From positions 1 to 64,000 of the forward strand of contig CATMRP010000005.1 in the NCBI GenBank assembly GCA_950073835.1: DNA of 64,000 nt. The letters run 5' to 3'. Source of the stretch: an uncultured Alteromonadaceae bacterium. GTDB taxonomy: Bacteria > Pseudomonadota > Gammaproteobacteria > Enterobacterales > Alteromonadaceae. The position numbers and the translations under genes were made by a program. Positions 38,842 to 47,141 of this stretch are shown one piece after another. The notes beneath the pieces are model-generated. The model saw only the letters and a program-made list of their open reading frames with translations, was not told the origin of the DNA and searched no databases. Numbering within the stretch: position 1 is the stretch's first letter; the number at the start of each line of letters is the position of its first letter.

Positions 38842-39462
38842 ATGCTTAATCGATTCGGCGCTTCATTTATCAGTACGTTGTTGCTGTGTGGGGCTATTGG
38901 CGTGATGTGGCTTGGCCATTATCTCAGTGCGTCAACCAGTCAGGATGTGGTGGTCCGAAAGCTGGACATTGCCATTACGCCGCCTCCGCCCCCACCGCCA
39001 CAAAGCCAGCAGGTCGAAGCTGAAACTGAACTTACCATGCAGGTAGAGGGGCAGGGCGCCCAGATGACCATGGCCGATTTGTCGGTACAGCCGGATATTC
39101 AGATGACCCGCCCTGATATGCCCAATGTGGTGGTGCAAAACAGTGAATGGGAAATGCCGGAAATCGACTGGGATGCCTATGGTCTGAGTGAACTCGATGG
39201 TAAGCCCACATTATTAACCCCGGTAAAAATTCGTTTCCCGAAAAAACTAAAGCACAAAGGCATCAAGCGCGTGGTAGTAAAGCTGGATGTGATGATAGAC
39301 GAAAAGGGCAATGTCAACTTGATTGATATTGTTGAAAACCCCTACCACGAACTCCGAAAAGAAATAGTGCGGTTTGTTAATGCCAGTAAATTTACCGCGC
39401 CATACAAGGCCAATGAAGCTGTCCGGGCCCGGTTTATCTGGCCGGTCGTTATAGAGGCGTAA
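38842..39462 (+). CDS. tonB: TonB family energy transducer
   Basis: This 206-residue protein has an N-terminal membrane helix, a PPPPPPP tract (about residue 45) and a C-terminal TonB domain (KIRFPKKLKHKGIKRVVVKL, VMIDEKGNVNLIDIV, FTAPYKANEAVRARFIWPV). The Pro-rich spacer is short, as in TonB2-type proteins. ATG 38842 is preferred over an upstream in-frame start at 38782 inside exbD because GGAG precedes it and the helix follows at once. It couples the TtpC-ExbB-ExbD motor to receptors such as the FepA-like one in this operon. Confidence 0.92.
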   Translation: MLNRFGASFISTLLLCGAIGVMWLGHYLSASTSQDVVVRKLDIAITPPPPPPPQSQQVEAETELTMQVEGQGAQMTMADLSVQPDIQMTRPDMPNVVVQNSEWEMPEIDWDAYGLSELDGKPTLLTPVKIRFPKKLKHKGIKRVVVKLDVMIDEKGNVNLIDIVENPYHELRKEIVRFVNASKFTAPYKANEAVRARFIWPVVIEA

Positions 39463-39467
39463 AGAGC

Positions 39468-40853
39468 ATGAATATAATGAAAAAAGTAACCCCCCTACGT
39501 AGTCTGGTAAGTGCTTGTTGCCTCGCTGTCTCATTGTGCAGCCTGAAGGCTACTGCCGCCATCGACATAACCCTGGCCGAAACCGATTGGGACTTCGTGA
39601 TCAAAACCCAGTTTGGCGAGGGCAAGCGTGGCCGTGTGTCACGGGATGAAAGTAAATTCATTCAGACTATTCAACCGTTGCTTTCACAAGGTAAATATCA
39701 GGACGTTGCTACAGCTTTTGAACAGCTAACGATTTCCGACCCCAGCGCCAGCCTGTTGGAGCTGAAAGGGCAGGTCTTACTTAACCTCAAACGGTACGAT
39801 GAAGCCGAGCAGGCACTAAGTACAGCACTGAAAGAACTGCCGGGACTGGCGGCAGCGCACCGCAGTTTAAGCCTGGTGTATTTATTAACTGAAAAACTCG
39901 ATAAGGCCAGGGAACATCTGGTGAAAAGCGTTGAGTTGGGGGCCGCTGATGCCCAGCTGTACGGCCAGCTTGCCTATGTCAATTTGCAAACGGGTAAACC
40001 GGTGAGCGCTATCAGCGCTTATCAGAATGCTTTGATGCTGGAGCCCGAAAATGACCAATGGTACCGGGGATTACTGTTTGCACTGATAGAGAGTGAAGCG
40101 CTGGACCAGGCGCAAAAACTCCTCGACGAAATGCTGCTGGATGAGCCAGCCAATCCACAGTTGTGGTTACAACGCAGTCAGATAGCCCTCAAAAAATCCC
40201 AGCATATTAAGGCAATCAGCAGTCTCGAAAGCGCTTTAACCTTAGGGGAAGACGCGCTGACAAATCTTATTTCACTGGCCAAACTGCACATTACCGACGG
40301 CAGTGCTCGCAGAGCGACAGAAATTCTCAGCCAGAATATGGTCGCGTTTTTAACTGACGAAGGCCGTGATGGCTATCAAGCGGTAACTAGCATTGCCAGT
40401 TATCTTGCGGCCAAACAGGACTGGCAGAATCTACAACAGTTACTGCAGTCGGCGCAACAACAAACCAGGACGCTGTCCGCTGATCAACAAGCGGGTTTAA
40501 ATGTGTTTCAGGCCAAACTGGCTCTGGCACAAAATAAGCAAAAAGAGGCTACCCGTTTACTGCAGGACGTGGTTAAACAGCTTCCCAATAACGGCGAGGC
40601 GCTGATGAGCTTAGCGCAGCTCTACCGCGAAACTAAAAACACGGAGCGCGCTGCCATGTATTACCTGCGAGCTGAAGCCGTCGATGGGTATGCAGCACAG
40701 GCGATGCTGGGTCGGGCGCAATTATTCATTAATCAGCGTCAGTACAACGAGGCGCTGACCTTGCTGCGCAAAGTGTACAAAAGTAACCCGTCTCGTACGG
40801 ATCTACTCGCCAATATCCAGTCACTGGAAAACCTGCTTCGCAATACGATTTAA
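39468..40853 (+). CDS. TPR protein of TonB cluster
   Basis: This 461-residue protein has a signal peptide (ending KATAA) and about nine TPR units, for example LLELKGQVLLNLKRYDEAEQ, LRKVYKSNPSRTDLL near the end. A TPR gene follows tonB2 in Vibrio and Alteromonas clusters, and this one starts 5 bases after the tonB stop. It is probably a periplasmic assembly factor for the TonB complex; direct evidence in this family is scant. Confidence 0.85.
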   Translation: MNIMKKVTPLRSLVSACCLAVSLCSLKATAAIDITLAETDWDFVIKTQFGEGKRGRVSRDESKFIQTIQPLLSQGKYQDVATAFEQLTISDPSASLLELKGQVLLNLKRYDEAEQALSTALKELPGLAAAHRSLSLVYLLTEKLDKAREHLVKSVELGAADAQLYGQLAYVNLQTGKPVSAISAYQNALMLEPENDQWYRGLLFALIESEALDQAQKLLDEMLLDEPANPQLWLQRSQIALKKSQHIKAISSLESALTLGEDALTNLISLAKLHITDGSARRATEILSQNMVAFLTDEGRDGYQAVTSIASYLAAKQDWQNLQQLLQSAQQQTRTLSADQQAGLNVFQAKLALAQNKQKEATRLLQDVVKQLPNNGEALMSLAQLYRETKNTERAAMYYLRAEAVDGYAAQAMLGRAQLFINQRQYNEALTLLRKVYKSNPSRTDLLANIQSLENLLRNTI

Positions 40854-40877
40854 GCTCAATTACACGTGATCTCAAGC

Positions 40878-41174
40878 ATGACTATTTTAACTTTATCTAC
40901 GCATCCTAAATTTCTGGTGACGCTACGAACGCTCTGTGCTGTGGTGGGCGGATATGCTGCTTCAGCCTGTCTCAGTTTGCTTTTGGCCCAATGGCTGGGG
41001 CTTACCGAACGTCCGGCCGAAGCCTTTATCAAAATGGTGTTCTTCGTTGTATTTTGTACGTTAATCATCTGGTCTTTTGCCATCAACAGCCATAGAAAAG
41101 CCTTTATTCACATGGCAGGGTTAAATGCCGTGGTATGGGCGGTTTATCTGGCAACACAAGGAGTCAGCGCATGA
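40878..41174 (+). CDS. DUF3649-type small membrane protein
   Basis: This roughly 98-residue protein has three membrane helices: TLRTLCAVVGGYAASACLSL, a middle one at FFVVFCTLIIWSFAI and a last one at LNAVVWAVYLA. Size, position before a PepSY gene and before a DUF3325 gene match the DUF3649-PepSY-DUF3325 iron-uptake trio of Pseudomonas and Shewanella. ATG 40878 is taken; GTG 40866 would add four residues. Its stop overlaps the PepSY start (ATGA). The function is unknown. Confidence 0.78.
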   Translation: MTILTLSTHPKFLVTLRTLCAVVGGYAASACLSLLLAQWLGLTERPAEAFIKMVFFVVFCTLIIWSFAINSHRKAFIHMAGLNAVVWAVYLATQGVSA

Positions 41175-42766
41175 CCGGTTCATTAAGACAATCCATGACA
41201 TGGCTGCATACCTGGAGCTCCATTACCGCCGGCTGGATCCTGTTTGCTATCTTCCTCACGGGAACGCTGTCGTTTTTTCGCAATGAAATAAGTTACTGGA
41301 TGCAACCTGAGTTACACCAGAGTGTGCCAAATGAGCAGTCGGTCATAGTGGCATACGACTATTTAACTGAACACGCAGCCCAGGCCAATGAGTGGCAAAT
41401 CAGTTTACCGGACGCTCGCAAAAACACCCTGGATTTATCGTGGACGACACCGGGTGAAGCCCGGGAACGACGCCGGGGACCCAGGGTGCAGTTAGATGCT
41501 TCAACCGGTGAGCCGCTTGAAGCGCGGCAAACCGAGGGCGGGAATTTTCTGTACCGTTTCCATTTTGAGCTTTACGGTATGCCCCGTGAAGTGGCCCGCT
41601 GGCTGGTGGGTATCGTTAGTATGATGATGTTTGTGGGCATTATCAGCGGTGTGATCATGCACCGTAAAATTTTTGCTGATTTCTTTATGTTCCGGCCTGG
41701 GAAAAAGCTTTTATCCTGGATTGATGGCCATGCCATCAGCGCAGTGCTGGCCTTGCCTTTCCACATTATGATTACCTTTTCCGGTCTGATCCTGCTTGGT
41801 AATACGTTAATGCCCTGGAACGGTGAAGGGCATCATGGGGGGCCGCGAGACCGCGGCGCCGGGGGAGGCGATCGCCCGGCGGCAGTGGAGGTGGCAAAAG
41901 ACTTTGACGACAACCCGCCGTTTGACAAGATGTTCAGACACTTTGAGCAGCAATGGCAGGTACCGGTTGATACCTTGAGCATAAGTAAGCCGGGTACCAA
42001 CAAAGTGACTTACACCTTAGGTGGTGGCAACCGCACTGAGCTAAGCGCCGGTCGCGGTGGTGAAACCTCCTTTACCTTCGATGGTAACGGCGAACAAATC
42101 AGCACACGGCCGGCTAACTCCGAAGAAAACACCGCGCAGGCAGTGTATAACTACTTCGATATGTTACACCAGGCGCGTTTTGCTGATACACCCACTCGCT
42201 GGCTGCTGTTCTTTGCGGGCATCCTGGGCACCATTATGGTGGGAACAGGCTCTGTATTGTGGGCGGTAAAACGTAGCAAACAGCAAATGGGTCAGTTTGG
42301 CTTTGAGCTCATCCGTGGCTTAAACGTAGGGACGATTGCCGGACTCATGACCGCCTGTGGCAGTTATTTCTGGGCTAATCGGTTGTTATCAGCAGAACTG
42401 GCCAGCCGTTCGGGCTGGGAAATAAACATTTTCTTTATTGTGTGGGCGATGGGAATTGTTGGCGGCCTTATCTGGCGCGATCGTAAAGGCTGGCTGGTGC
42501 AGTTATCACTGGCTGGTACGTTATTTACCTTATTGCCCATTCTGGACTCAATCACGTCGTCGACCTCAGTGTTCTTCGCCCTGAACAACGCTGACTGGAT
42601 GCGTCTGAGTTTTGATATCAGCTGTTTACTTATCGCTGCGGTTCTGTGGTTAAGTGTGTACTACCTTGCGGTGCAGAAAAAAGGCCGCAGAGGTCGTAAC
42701 GTGCCTGCGTCGCCTGCACCAAAACGCAAGGTAAAACCCTTAAAAACAGCCGGAGGTGAAGCATGA
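41171..42766 (+). CDS. PepSY-associated transmembrane protein, second copy
   Basis: This 531-residue protein opens WLHTWSSITAGWILFAIFLTGTLSFFRNEISYW, the PepSY_TM signature. The FHFELYGMPREVARWLVG, GVIMHRKIF and SWIDGHAISAVLALPFHIM segments carry the conserved histidines that may bind heme. The C-terminal half adds four more helices (residues 370-520). A Gly/Arg/His-rich loop (GGPRDRGAGGGDRP, near residue 225) is unusual. It is a likely ferric reductase of the inner membrane. ATG 41171 is used because of the 4-base overlap with DUF3649; an in-frame ATG at 41135 lies inside the upstream gene. Confidence 0.88.
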   Translation: MTGSLRQSMTWLHTWSSITAGWILFAIFLTGTLSFFRNEISYWMQPELHQSVPNEQSVIVAYDYLTEHAAQANEWQISLPDARKNTLDLSWTTPGEARERRRGPRVQLDASTGEPLEARQTEGGNFLYRFHFELYGMPREVARWLVGIVSMMMFVGIISGVIMHRKIFADFFMFRPGKKLLSWIDGHAISAVLALPFHIMITFSGLILLGNTLMPWNGEGHHGGPRDRGAGGGDRPAAVEVAKDFDDNPPFDKMFRHFEQQWQVPVDTLSISKPGTNKVTYTLGGGNRTELSAGRGGETSFTFDGNGEQISTRPANSEENTAQAVYNYFDMLHQARFADTPTRWLLFFAGILGTIMVGTGSVLWAVKRSKQQMGQFGFELIRGLNVGTIAGLMTACGSYFWANRLLSAELASRSGWEINIFFIVWAMGIVGGLIWRDRKGWLVQLSLAGTLFTLLPILDSITSSTSVFFALNNADWMRLSFDISCLLIAAVLWLSVYYLAVQKKGRRGRNVPASPAPKRKVKPLKTAGGEA

Positions 42767-43086
42767 TTGGGTTAGCTGTTTTTCTGTGTTTTATTGGTTT
42801 TACGTTGTTTTCAATGGCAAACAAGAAGCATTTCGACCTCGCATTTCCAGAACAATCACTCAGTACAACCGGTAAATGGGTTTTACACGTGGTGGGATGG
42901 GCCTTCCTGGTGCCCGCTCTGCTGATTTGTGTACAACTTTGGGACACTGAAATAGGTGCCACTGTGTGGGTGGGGATGTTGCAGCTGGCAAGCCTGCTGG
43001 TGTCAGCCTGTCTGACTTATCTTCCCTCTGTTTACCTTAACCTTTGTCGCTATGGACTGCTTGGTCAGTTTTGGAGCAGGCGATAA
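42763..43086 (+). CDS. DUF3325-type small membrane protein
   Basis: This 107-residue protein has three or four helices (IGLAVFLCFIGFTLFSMA, VGWAFLVPALLICVQL, MLQLASLLVSACLTYLPSV). It overlaps the PepSY gene by 4 bases and completes the DUF3649-PepSY-DUF3325 trio. The function is unknown. The exported dikinase-like gene follows after 44 bp. Confidence 0.8.
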   Translation: MIGLAVFLCFIGFTLFSMANKKHFDLAFPEQSLSTTGKWVLHVVGWAFLVPALLICVQLWDTEIGATVWVGMLQLASLLVSACLTYLPSVYLNLCRYGLLGQFWSRR

Positions 43087-43130
43087 CCCTGCCTCCGCTA
43101 TCCCTATTTTTGATTCAGGACTTTATCACT

Positions 43131-45215
43131 ATGAAACTCCTACGCCATTTTTTTTCGTTGGTGTGTTTATCACTGTGCGTTAACGGCCAGCTTCAGGCCG
43201 CAAAGAACGACAAGCCTATGCTGCCGCAGGATTTGCTTATTGAACTGGGGGCTGCGGCGATCCCCGACCGTGAAACTTTTTTAACCCTCGCTCATATCGG
43301 CCAGGAGCGCGGCAGTAGCACATCCAAAGATGTGGAGCTGATTAAGTTTATTGTAAACATTCAGCCCAATCAGGCTCCGCTGGTGTATTGGATAAATACC
43401 AATAACATTAATATGCATCCTGTATTTATGCAGGAAGTGGGTATTGATGGCGGTTTTGGCCCTGGGATGGGCAAACGCGATGGTGGTCGTCGCGGTGAGC
43501 GGGGGGCTGATGCTGAACGCCCTGGACCAGATGATCGCAGGGGGAGAGGCGGTCGTGACGGCAGCAACCAGAGCCGGGGCGAGCGCGGTAGTCTTATTGT
43601 GCAGGGCCGTGGCAAAGAGATGAAAACGGTGTCTGGTTACTCGCCCGAAACCACCTCGGTGATCTTTCGCGGAGACATGTCTTATCTGGCAGATGAAACA
43701 GCGCCAAATGGTACTAAGGGCCTGTATACCTACAACTTAGATCCGCGCGCTGATGCACCATTGGTTGCAGTGGTTCAACAAGCTCTGCTGGCCACACTGC
43801 CTATTGCTCAGGGGAAGCTTGCCTACCGACTCCCAGCAAGTGACGATGAAGAGACATACCAGCAGTTTGCCCGGGCCGGGGTGGCAGTGCACAGCGATAC
43901 AGAACGCTTTATTGCACTGAATACTGGAGTGTCGATGGGTCAATTGCGTTATCTCAACGATGATAAACTGCCTTCTGCCAATGACATTGTGATCGCTAAA
44001 ACCTTGCCGAATGAATTACCCAGAGTCGCCGGGGTGATCACCGCGGTAAGACAAACGCCTTTGTCTCACGTAAACCTGCGCGCGGTGCAGGATAAAATCC
44101 CCAATGCGTATATTGCGGGCGTGCTGGAAAACAGCAGAATCACCAGTTTAATTGGTCAGTATGTGCGATATAGCGTTAATGCAGACGGCTACGAGCTGGA
44201 AGGTGTATCGTCCCAGGAGATAGAACAGTATTTACGTGCTCAGCGTCCAGCCAAATCGCCCGCGCTGAAACGTGACCTCAGCGCCCGGCAAATAAAACCA
44301 CTAAGTGATTTAACCTTTGCCGACTCTGTGAGTGTGGGGGCCAAAGCGGCGAATGTCGCAGCGCTAAAACATATAGGTTTGCCTGCTGAAACCGTGCCCG
44401 ATGGGTTTGCGGTGCCATTTTATTTTTACGATACCTTCATGCAGCACAATGGCTTTTATGCCAAGGTTGACGCTCTGCTGGCTGATAAAGCGCTTATTGC
44501 TGACAAAAGCCGGTTGGAAAAGGCGTTAAAAGCCTTACGTAAAGAGATCAAGCAGGGTGACATGCCTGCCTCCTTGATGGCGGCATTGGAGAAAACGCAT
44601 CAGAGCTTTCCTGAAGGTAGTAGTCTGCGTTGCCGTTCCAGTACCAATAATGAAGACTTAGCCCATTTTAGTGGTGCAGGGTTATATGATTCTTATACCC
44701 ATCATCCGCATGAGGGACACCTGGCTAAATCAATCAAGCAGGTTTACGCCAGCTTATGGAATTTCAGAGCTTTTGAGGCGCGTGAACGTTATGGCGTAGA
44801 CCATCAACAGGTCGCCATGGGCGTGCTGATCCATCCAAACTTTAAAGACGAGTTGGCCAATGGCGTGGCGGTTACCCAGGACGTGCGGTATGGCTCTGCG
44901 CATAACTATTATGTTAACGCCCAGCACGGTGAGGATCTGGTTACCAACCCGGATGCCTTATCCACCCCCGAAGAGCTACTGATTGCAGACAACAAAGGCG
45001 CCGGTTTTCGTCTGTTAACCCCGGCGGCAGACAAGCGCGTTGTGCTGGTCAATAAAGAACTGGATCAGTTACGTGAGTATCTGGGCCTGATTGAGCGCGA
45101 ATTCAGCCGCTTGTATCAGCCTGCTGACGATAGCCAGTTTGCCATGGAAATCGAGTTTAAGGTCACGGCCCAAAACAAGCTGGTTATCAAGCAAGCCAGA
45201 CCCTGGATTTTCTAG
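43131..45215 (+). CDS. Exported dikinase-like protein: phosphohistidine domain then PPDK ATP-binding domain
   Basis: This 694-residue protein has a Sec signal peptide (ending LQAA). Residues 112-160 form an Arg/Gly-rich low-complexity tract. A swivelling phosphohistidine domain follows with TPLSHVNLRAVQDKIPNAY (H313). Then comes a PPDK/PEP-synthase ATP-binding domain with SVGAKAANVAALK, LRCRSSTNNEDLAHFSGAG (R502) and GVAVTQDVRYG, ending in KQARPWIF. The His-before-ATP order matches glucan, water dikinases and reverses PEP synthase; no PEP-binding barrel is present. Export of such an ATP-using fold is odd. ATG 43131 follows AGGA by 10 bases; an upstream in-frame start would place the signal peptide internally. 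The substrate is unknown; a polysaccharide or protein phosphate acceptor is possible. Confidence 0.8.
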   Translation: MKLLRHFFSLVCLSLCVNGQLQAAKNDKPMLPQDLLIELGAAAIPDRETFLTLAHIGQERGSSTSKDVELIKFIVNIQPNQAPLVYWINTNNINMHPVFMQEVGIDGGFGPGMGKRDGGRRGERGADAERPGPDDRRGRGGRDGSNQSRGERGSLIVQGRGKEMKTVSGYSPETTSVIFRGDMSYLADETAPNGTKGLYTYNLDPRADAPLVAVVQQALLATLPIAQGKLAYRLPASDDEETYQQFARAGVAVHSDTERFIALNTGVSMGQLRYLNDDKLPSANDIVIAKTLPNELPRVAGVITAVRQTPLSHVNLRAVQDKIPNAYIAGVLENSRITSLIGQYVRYSVNADGYELEGVSSQEIEQYLRAQRPAKSPALKRDLSARQIKPLSDLTFADSVSVGAKAANVAALKHIGLPAETVPDGFAVPFYFYDTFMQHNGFYAKVDALLADKALIADKSRLEKALKALRKEIKQGDMPASLMAALEKTHQSFPEGSSLRCRSSTNNEDLAHFSGAGLYDSYTHHPHEGHLAKSIKQVYASLWNFRAFEARERYGVDHQQVAMGVLIHPNFKDELANGVAVTQDVRYGSAHNYYVNAQHGEDLVTNPDALSTPEELLIADNKGAGFRLLTPAADKRVVLVNKELDQLREYLGLIEREFSRLYQPADDSQFAMEIEFKVTAQNKLVIKQARPWIF

Positions 45216-45224
45216 CGGTACGCT

Positions 45225-45743
45225 ATGCCTATGTTTAACAAAAAGAATGCGTTTGGTGTCTTTGTGGTTGCCATCACGTTACTGGTAACGTGGCTGTTCT
45301 GGGTGTTGCAACTGAATAATGCGAATCGGCTGTATATAAGCCAAGTGTCGTTCAGCAATAACAATAAGCAGGACTGGGTAGAAGTGTATAACCCATCGCT
45401 GGCTAATGTGTCGCTCAAACATTATTACCTGTCTGATGATGCAGAGGATCCTACTCGCTATCAGGTACCTTTTGAGTTGATTGTGCCAGCCCATGGATCT
45501 GCCGTGTTGTGGGGCAAATCGGCCAGGCAGGTACCGCCGGGCAGTGCCCGTTTGAGCTTTAATCTGGGGAATGGTGAAACTGTGGTGTTGTCTGCTCCCA
45601 AGGGGGAGCAACTTAGTGAAATGACGCTGATGTCGCCGGCAGACTATAAAGGTGCTTTCACGCTGGTGCGTGATCCTGAGGATATGTCGAAGGTTGAGAT
45701 AGTCTATTCGTCATCGCCTGTGGCACTGTATGGCGGGTACTAA
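45225..45743 (+). CDS. Membrane-anchored lamin-tail domain protein
   Basis: This 172-residue protein has one N-terminal helix (FGVFVVAITLLVTWLFWVL) and a lamin-tail-like beta domain. The domain shows LYISQVSFSNNNKQDWVEVYNPS, LKHYYLSDDAEDPTRYQ and VPAHGSAVLWG. Lamin-tail domains are commonly fused to or beside CotH kinases in bacteria; here the domain stands alone. It begins 9 bases after the dikinase-like gene and touches the VTC gene. It is probably a periplasmic or surface adaptor. Confidence 0.75.
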   Translation: MPMFNKKNAFGVFVVAITLLVTWLFWVLQLNNANRLYISQVSFSNNNKQDWVEVYNPSLANVSLKHYYLSDDAEDPTRYQVPFELIVPAHGSAVLWGKSARQVPPGSARLSFNLGNGETVVLSAPKGEQLSEMTLMSPADYKGAFTLVRDPEDMSKVEIVYSSSPVALYGGY

Positions 45744-46455
45744 TGTGACAACACCGTTAAATGTAAAGCGCCACGAAATAAAGTTTTACATCAGCTACGC
45801 TGACTATGAACATACCCGCCATGTACTCAGCCATATGATGGAGACCGATCCTCATCAGGCTGACCCGCGGGGGTATTTTATACGCAGCCTATACTTTGAT
45901 GATGTGTATGACTCCAGTGTTGAGGAAAAGCTCGACGGCATTGAAAAGCGCGATAAATACCGTATTCGCATTTACGATACGGCGCAACAATGGGCAAAGC
46001 TGGAGCGCAAACGCAAGCATAATCAGTATGTAGACAAATCGTCGGTCACTATTTCCCGGTCGGAAGCAGAGTGCCTGATAAACGGAAACGCTGATTTTTT
46101 ATTAACCAAAAACAATGCCGCTGCCCGCTCGATTTATTTTGATTTTGCCCGTAAATACTTCAGGCCAACGGTGGTAGTGGATTATGACCGCGAGGTATTT
46201 ATTCTCGACTACAACGAGATCCGCGTGACCTTTGATAAACAATTACGGGTATCTACCTCCGATTTTGATTTATTTTCCCCAAACCTGGTAACCCAACCCT
46301 TACAACGTGCTGACACCATCATTATGGAAGTGAAATTTAATGTGTGTTTACCACCCTGGTTTGCCACCCTGTTAAACCTAAACGGAACCACGGCACAAGC
46401 GATCAGCAAGTACTGTCAGGGCCGCATGCACCTTAGAGAGTTTTATTTAGATTAA
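45730..46455 (+). CDS. VTC domain protein, polyphosphate-polymerase type
   Basis: This 241-residue cytoplasmic protein has KRHEIKFYISYADY, then FIRSLYFDD, KRDKYRIRIYD, KLERKRKHNQYVDKSSV, PTVVVDYDREVF and IIMEVKFNVCLPPWF. These basic and acidic residues line the tunnel of VTC/TTM-fold polyphosphate polymerases, which build polyP from ATP. Start choice: ATG 45730 overlaps the previous gene by 14 bases without a ribosome site; GTG 45745, one base after that gene's stop, is equally likely and gives a cleaner N-terminus. Bacterial VTC domains are typically encoded beside DUF4956, as here. Confidence 0.87.
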   Translation: MAGTNVTTPLNVKRHEIKFYISYADYEHTRHVLSHMMETDPHQADPRGYFIRSLYFDDVYDSSVEEKLDGIEKRDKYRIRIYDTAQQWAKLERKRKHNQYVDKSSVTISRSEAECLINGNADFLLTKNNAAARSIYFDFARKYFRPTVVVDYDREVFILDYNEIRVTFDKQLRVSTSDFDLFSPNLVTQPLQRADTIIMEVKFNVCLPPWFATLLNLNGTTAQAISKYCQGRMHLREFYLD

Positions 46456-46457
46456 CC

Positions 46458-47141
46458 ATGAACGATTTACCACAAATTATTGAATCTACTGCCGCTTTTT
46501 CATCTACCGCAATGAGCTCACTACAAATTTTACTGTCGTTGAGCGTGACATTTTTGATGGCGATGTTTATCTACTTTGTTTACAAGCGCACCTATAACGG
46601 CGTGCTTTATTCGCAAAACTTTAATATCACCCTGGTAATGACAGCGATTGCGATCAATTCCATTGTTATTGGCATCAGTGGCAACCTCATGCTGTCACTC
46701 GGTATGGTTGGTGCGCTATCGATCATCCGTTTTCGTACCGCCATTAAGGACCCCCGTGATACGGCCTTTATTTTCTGGTCGATTATGGTGGGTATTGCCA
46801 ATGGCGTGGCGTTTTACCAACTATCGTTAATTGCCAGTGTTTTTATTGCCGTAGTGTTGTGGGGGCTATCCAGAAAGGTGAGCTTTGAGCCTGCCTACAT
46901 GCTTATTATTAAGTACCAGGATGGCGATGCGTGGCAATCGGTAAAGACCCTATTGCAGGACAAGCAATGGGTGAGTAGTCACATCGTGCGCTCGGATACC
47001 TATAAATCCGACACGATTGAAAAAGTGACCGAAGTAAAGATCAAGCCAGGCAAACAGGATGAATTGCTGGCCAGGATCCGCACCTGCGAAGGTATTCAAA
47101 GCAGCATTTTACTGTCGAGCAACGGAGAGTTTTCAGAATGA
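46458..47141 (+). CDS. DUF4956 membrane protein
   Basis: This 227-residue protein has four helices in its first 145 residues and the family's signature MLSLGMVGALSIIRFRTAIKDPRDTAFIFW. A soluble C-terminal ferredoxin-like domain follows. DUF4956 is the standard neighbour of VTC domain proteins and may form the membrane part of a polyP synthesis or export unit. It starts 2 bases after the VTC stop and overlaps the next gene by 4 bases. Confidence 0.9.
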   Translation: MNDLPQIIESTAAFSSTAMSSLQILLSLSVTFLMAMFIYFVYKRTYNGVLYSQNFNITLVMTAIAINSIVIGISGNLMLSLGMVGALSIIRFRTAIKDPRDTAFIFWSIMVGIANGVAFYQLSLIASVFIAVVLWGLSRKVSFEPAYMLIIKYQDGDAWQSVKTLLQDKQWVSSHIVRSDTYKSDTIEKVTEVKIKPGKQDELLARIRTCEGIQSSILLSSNGEFSE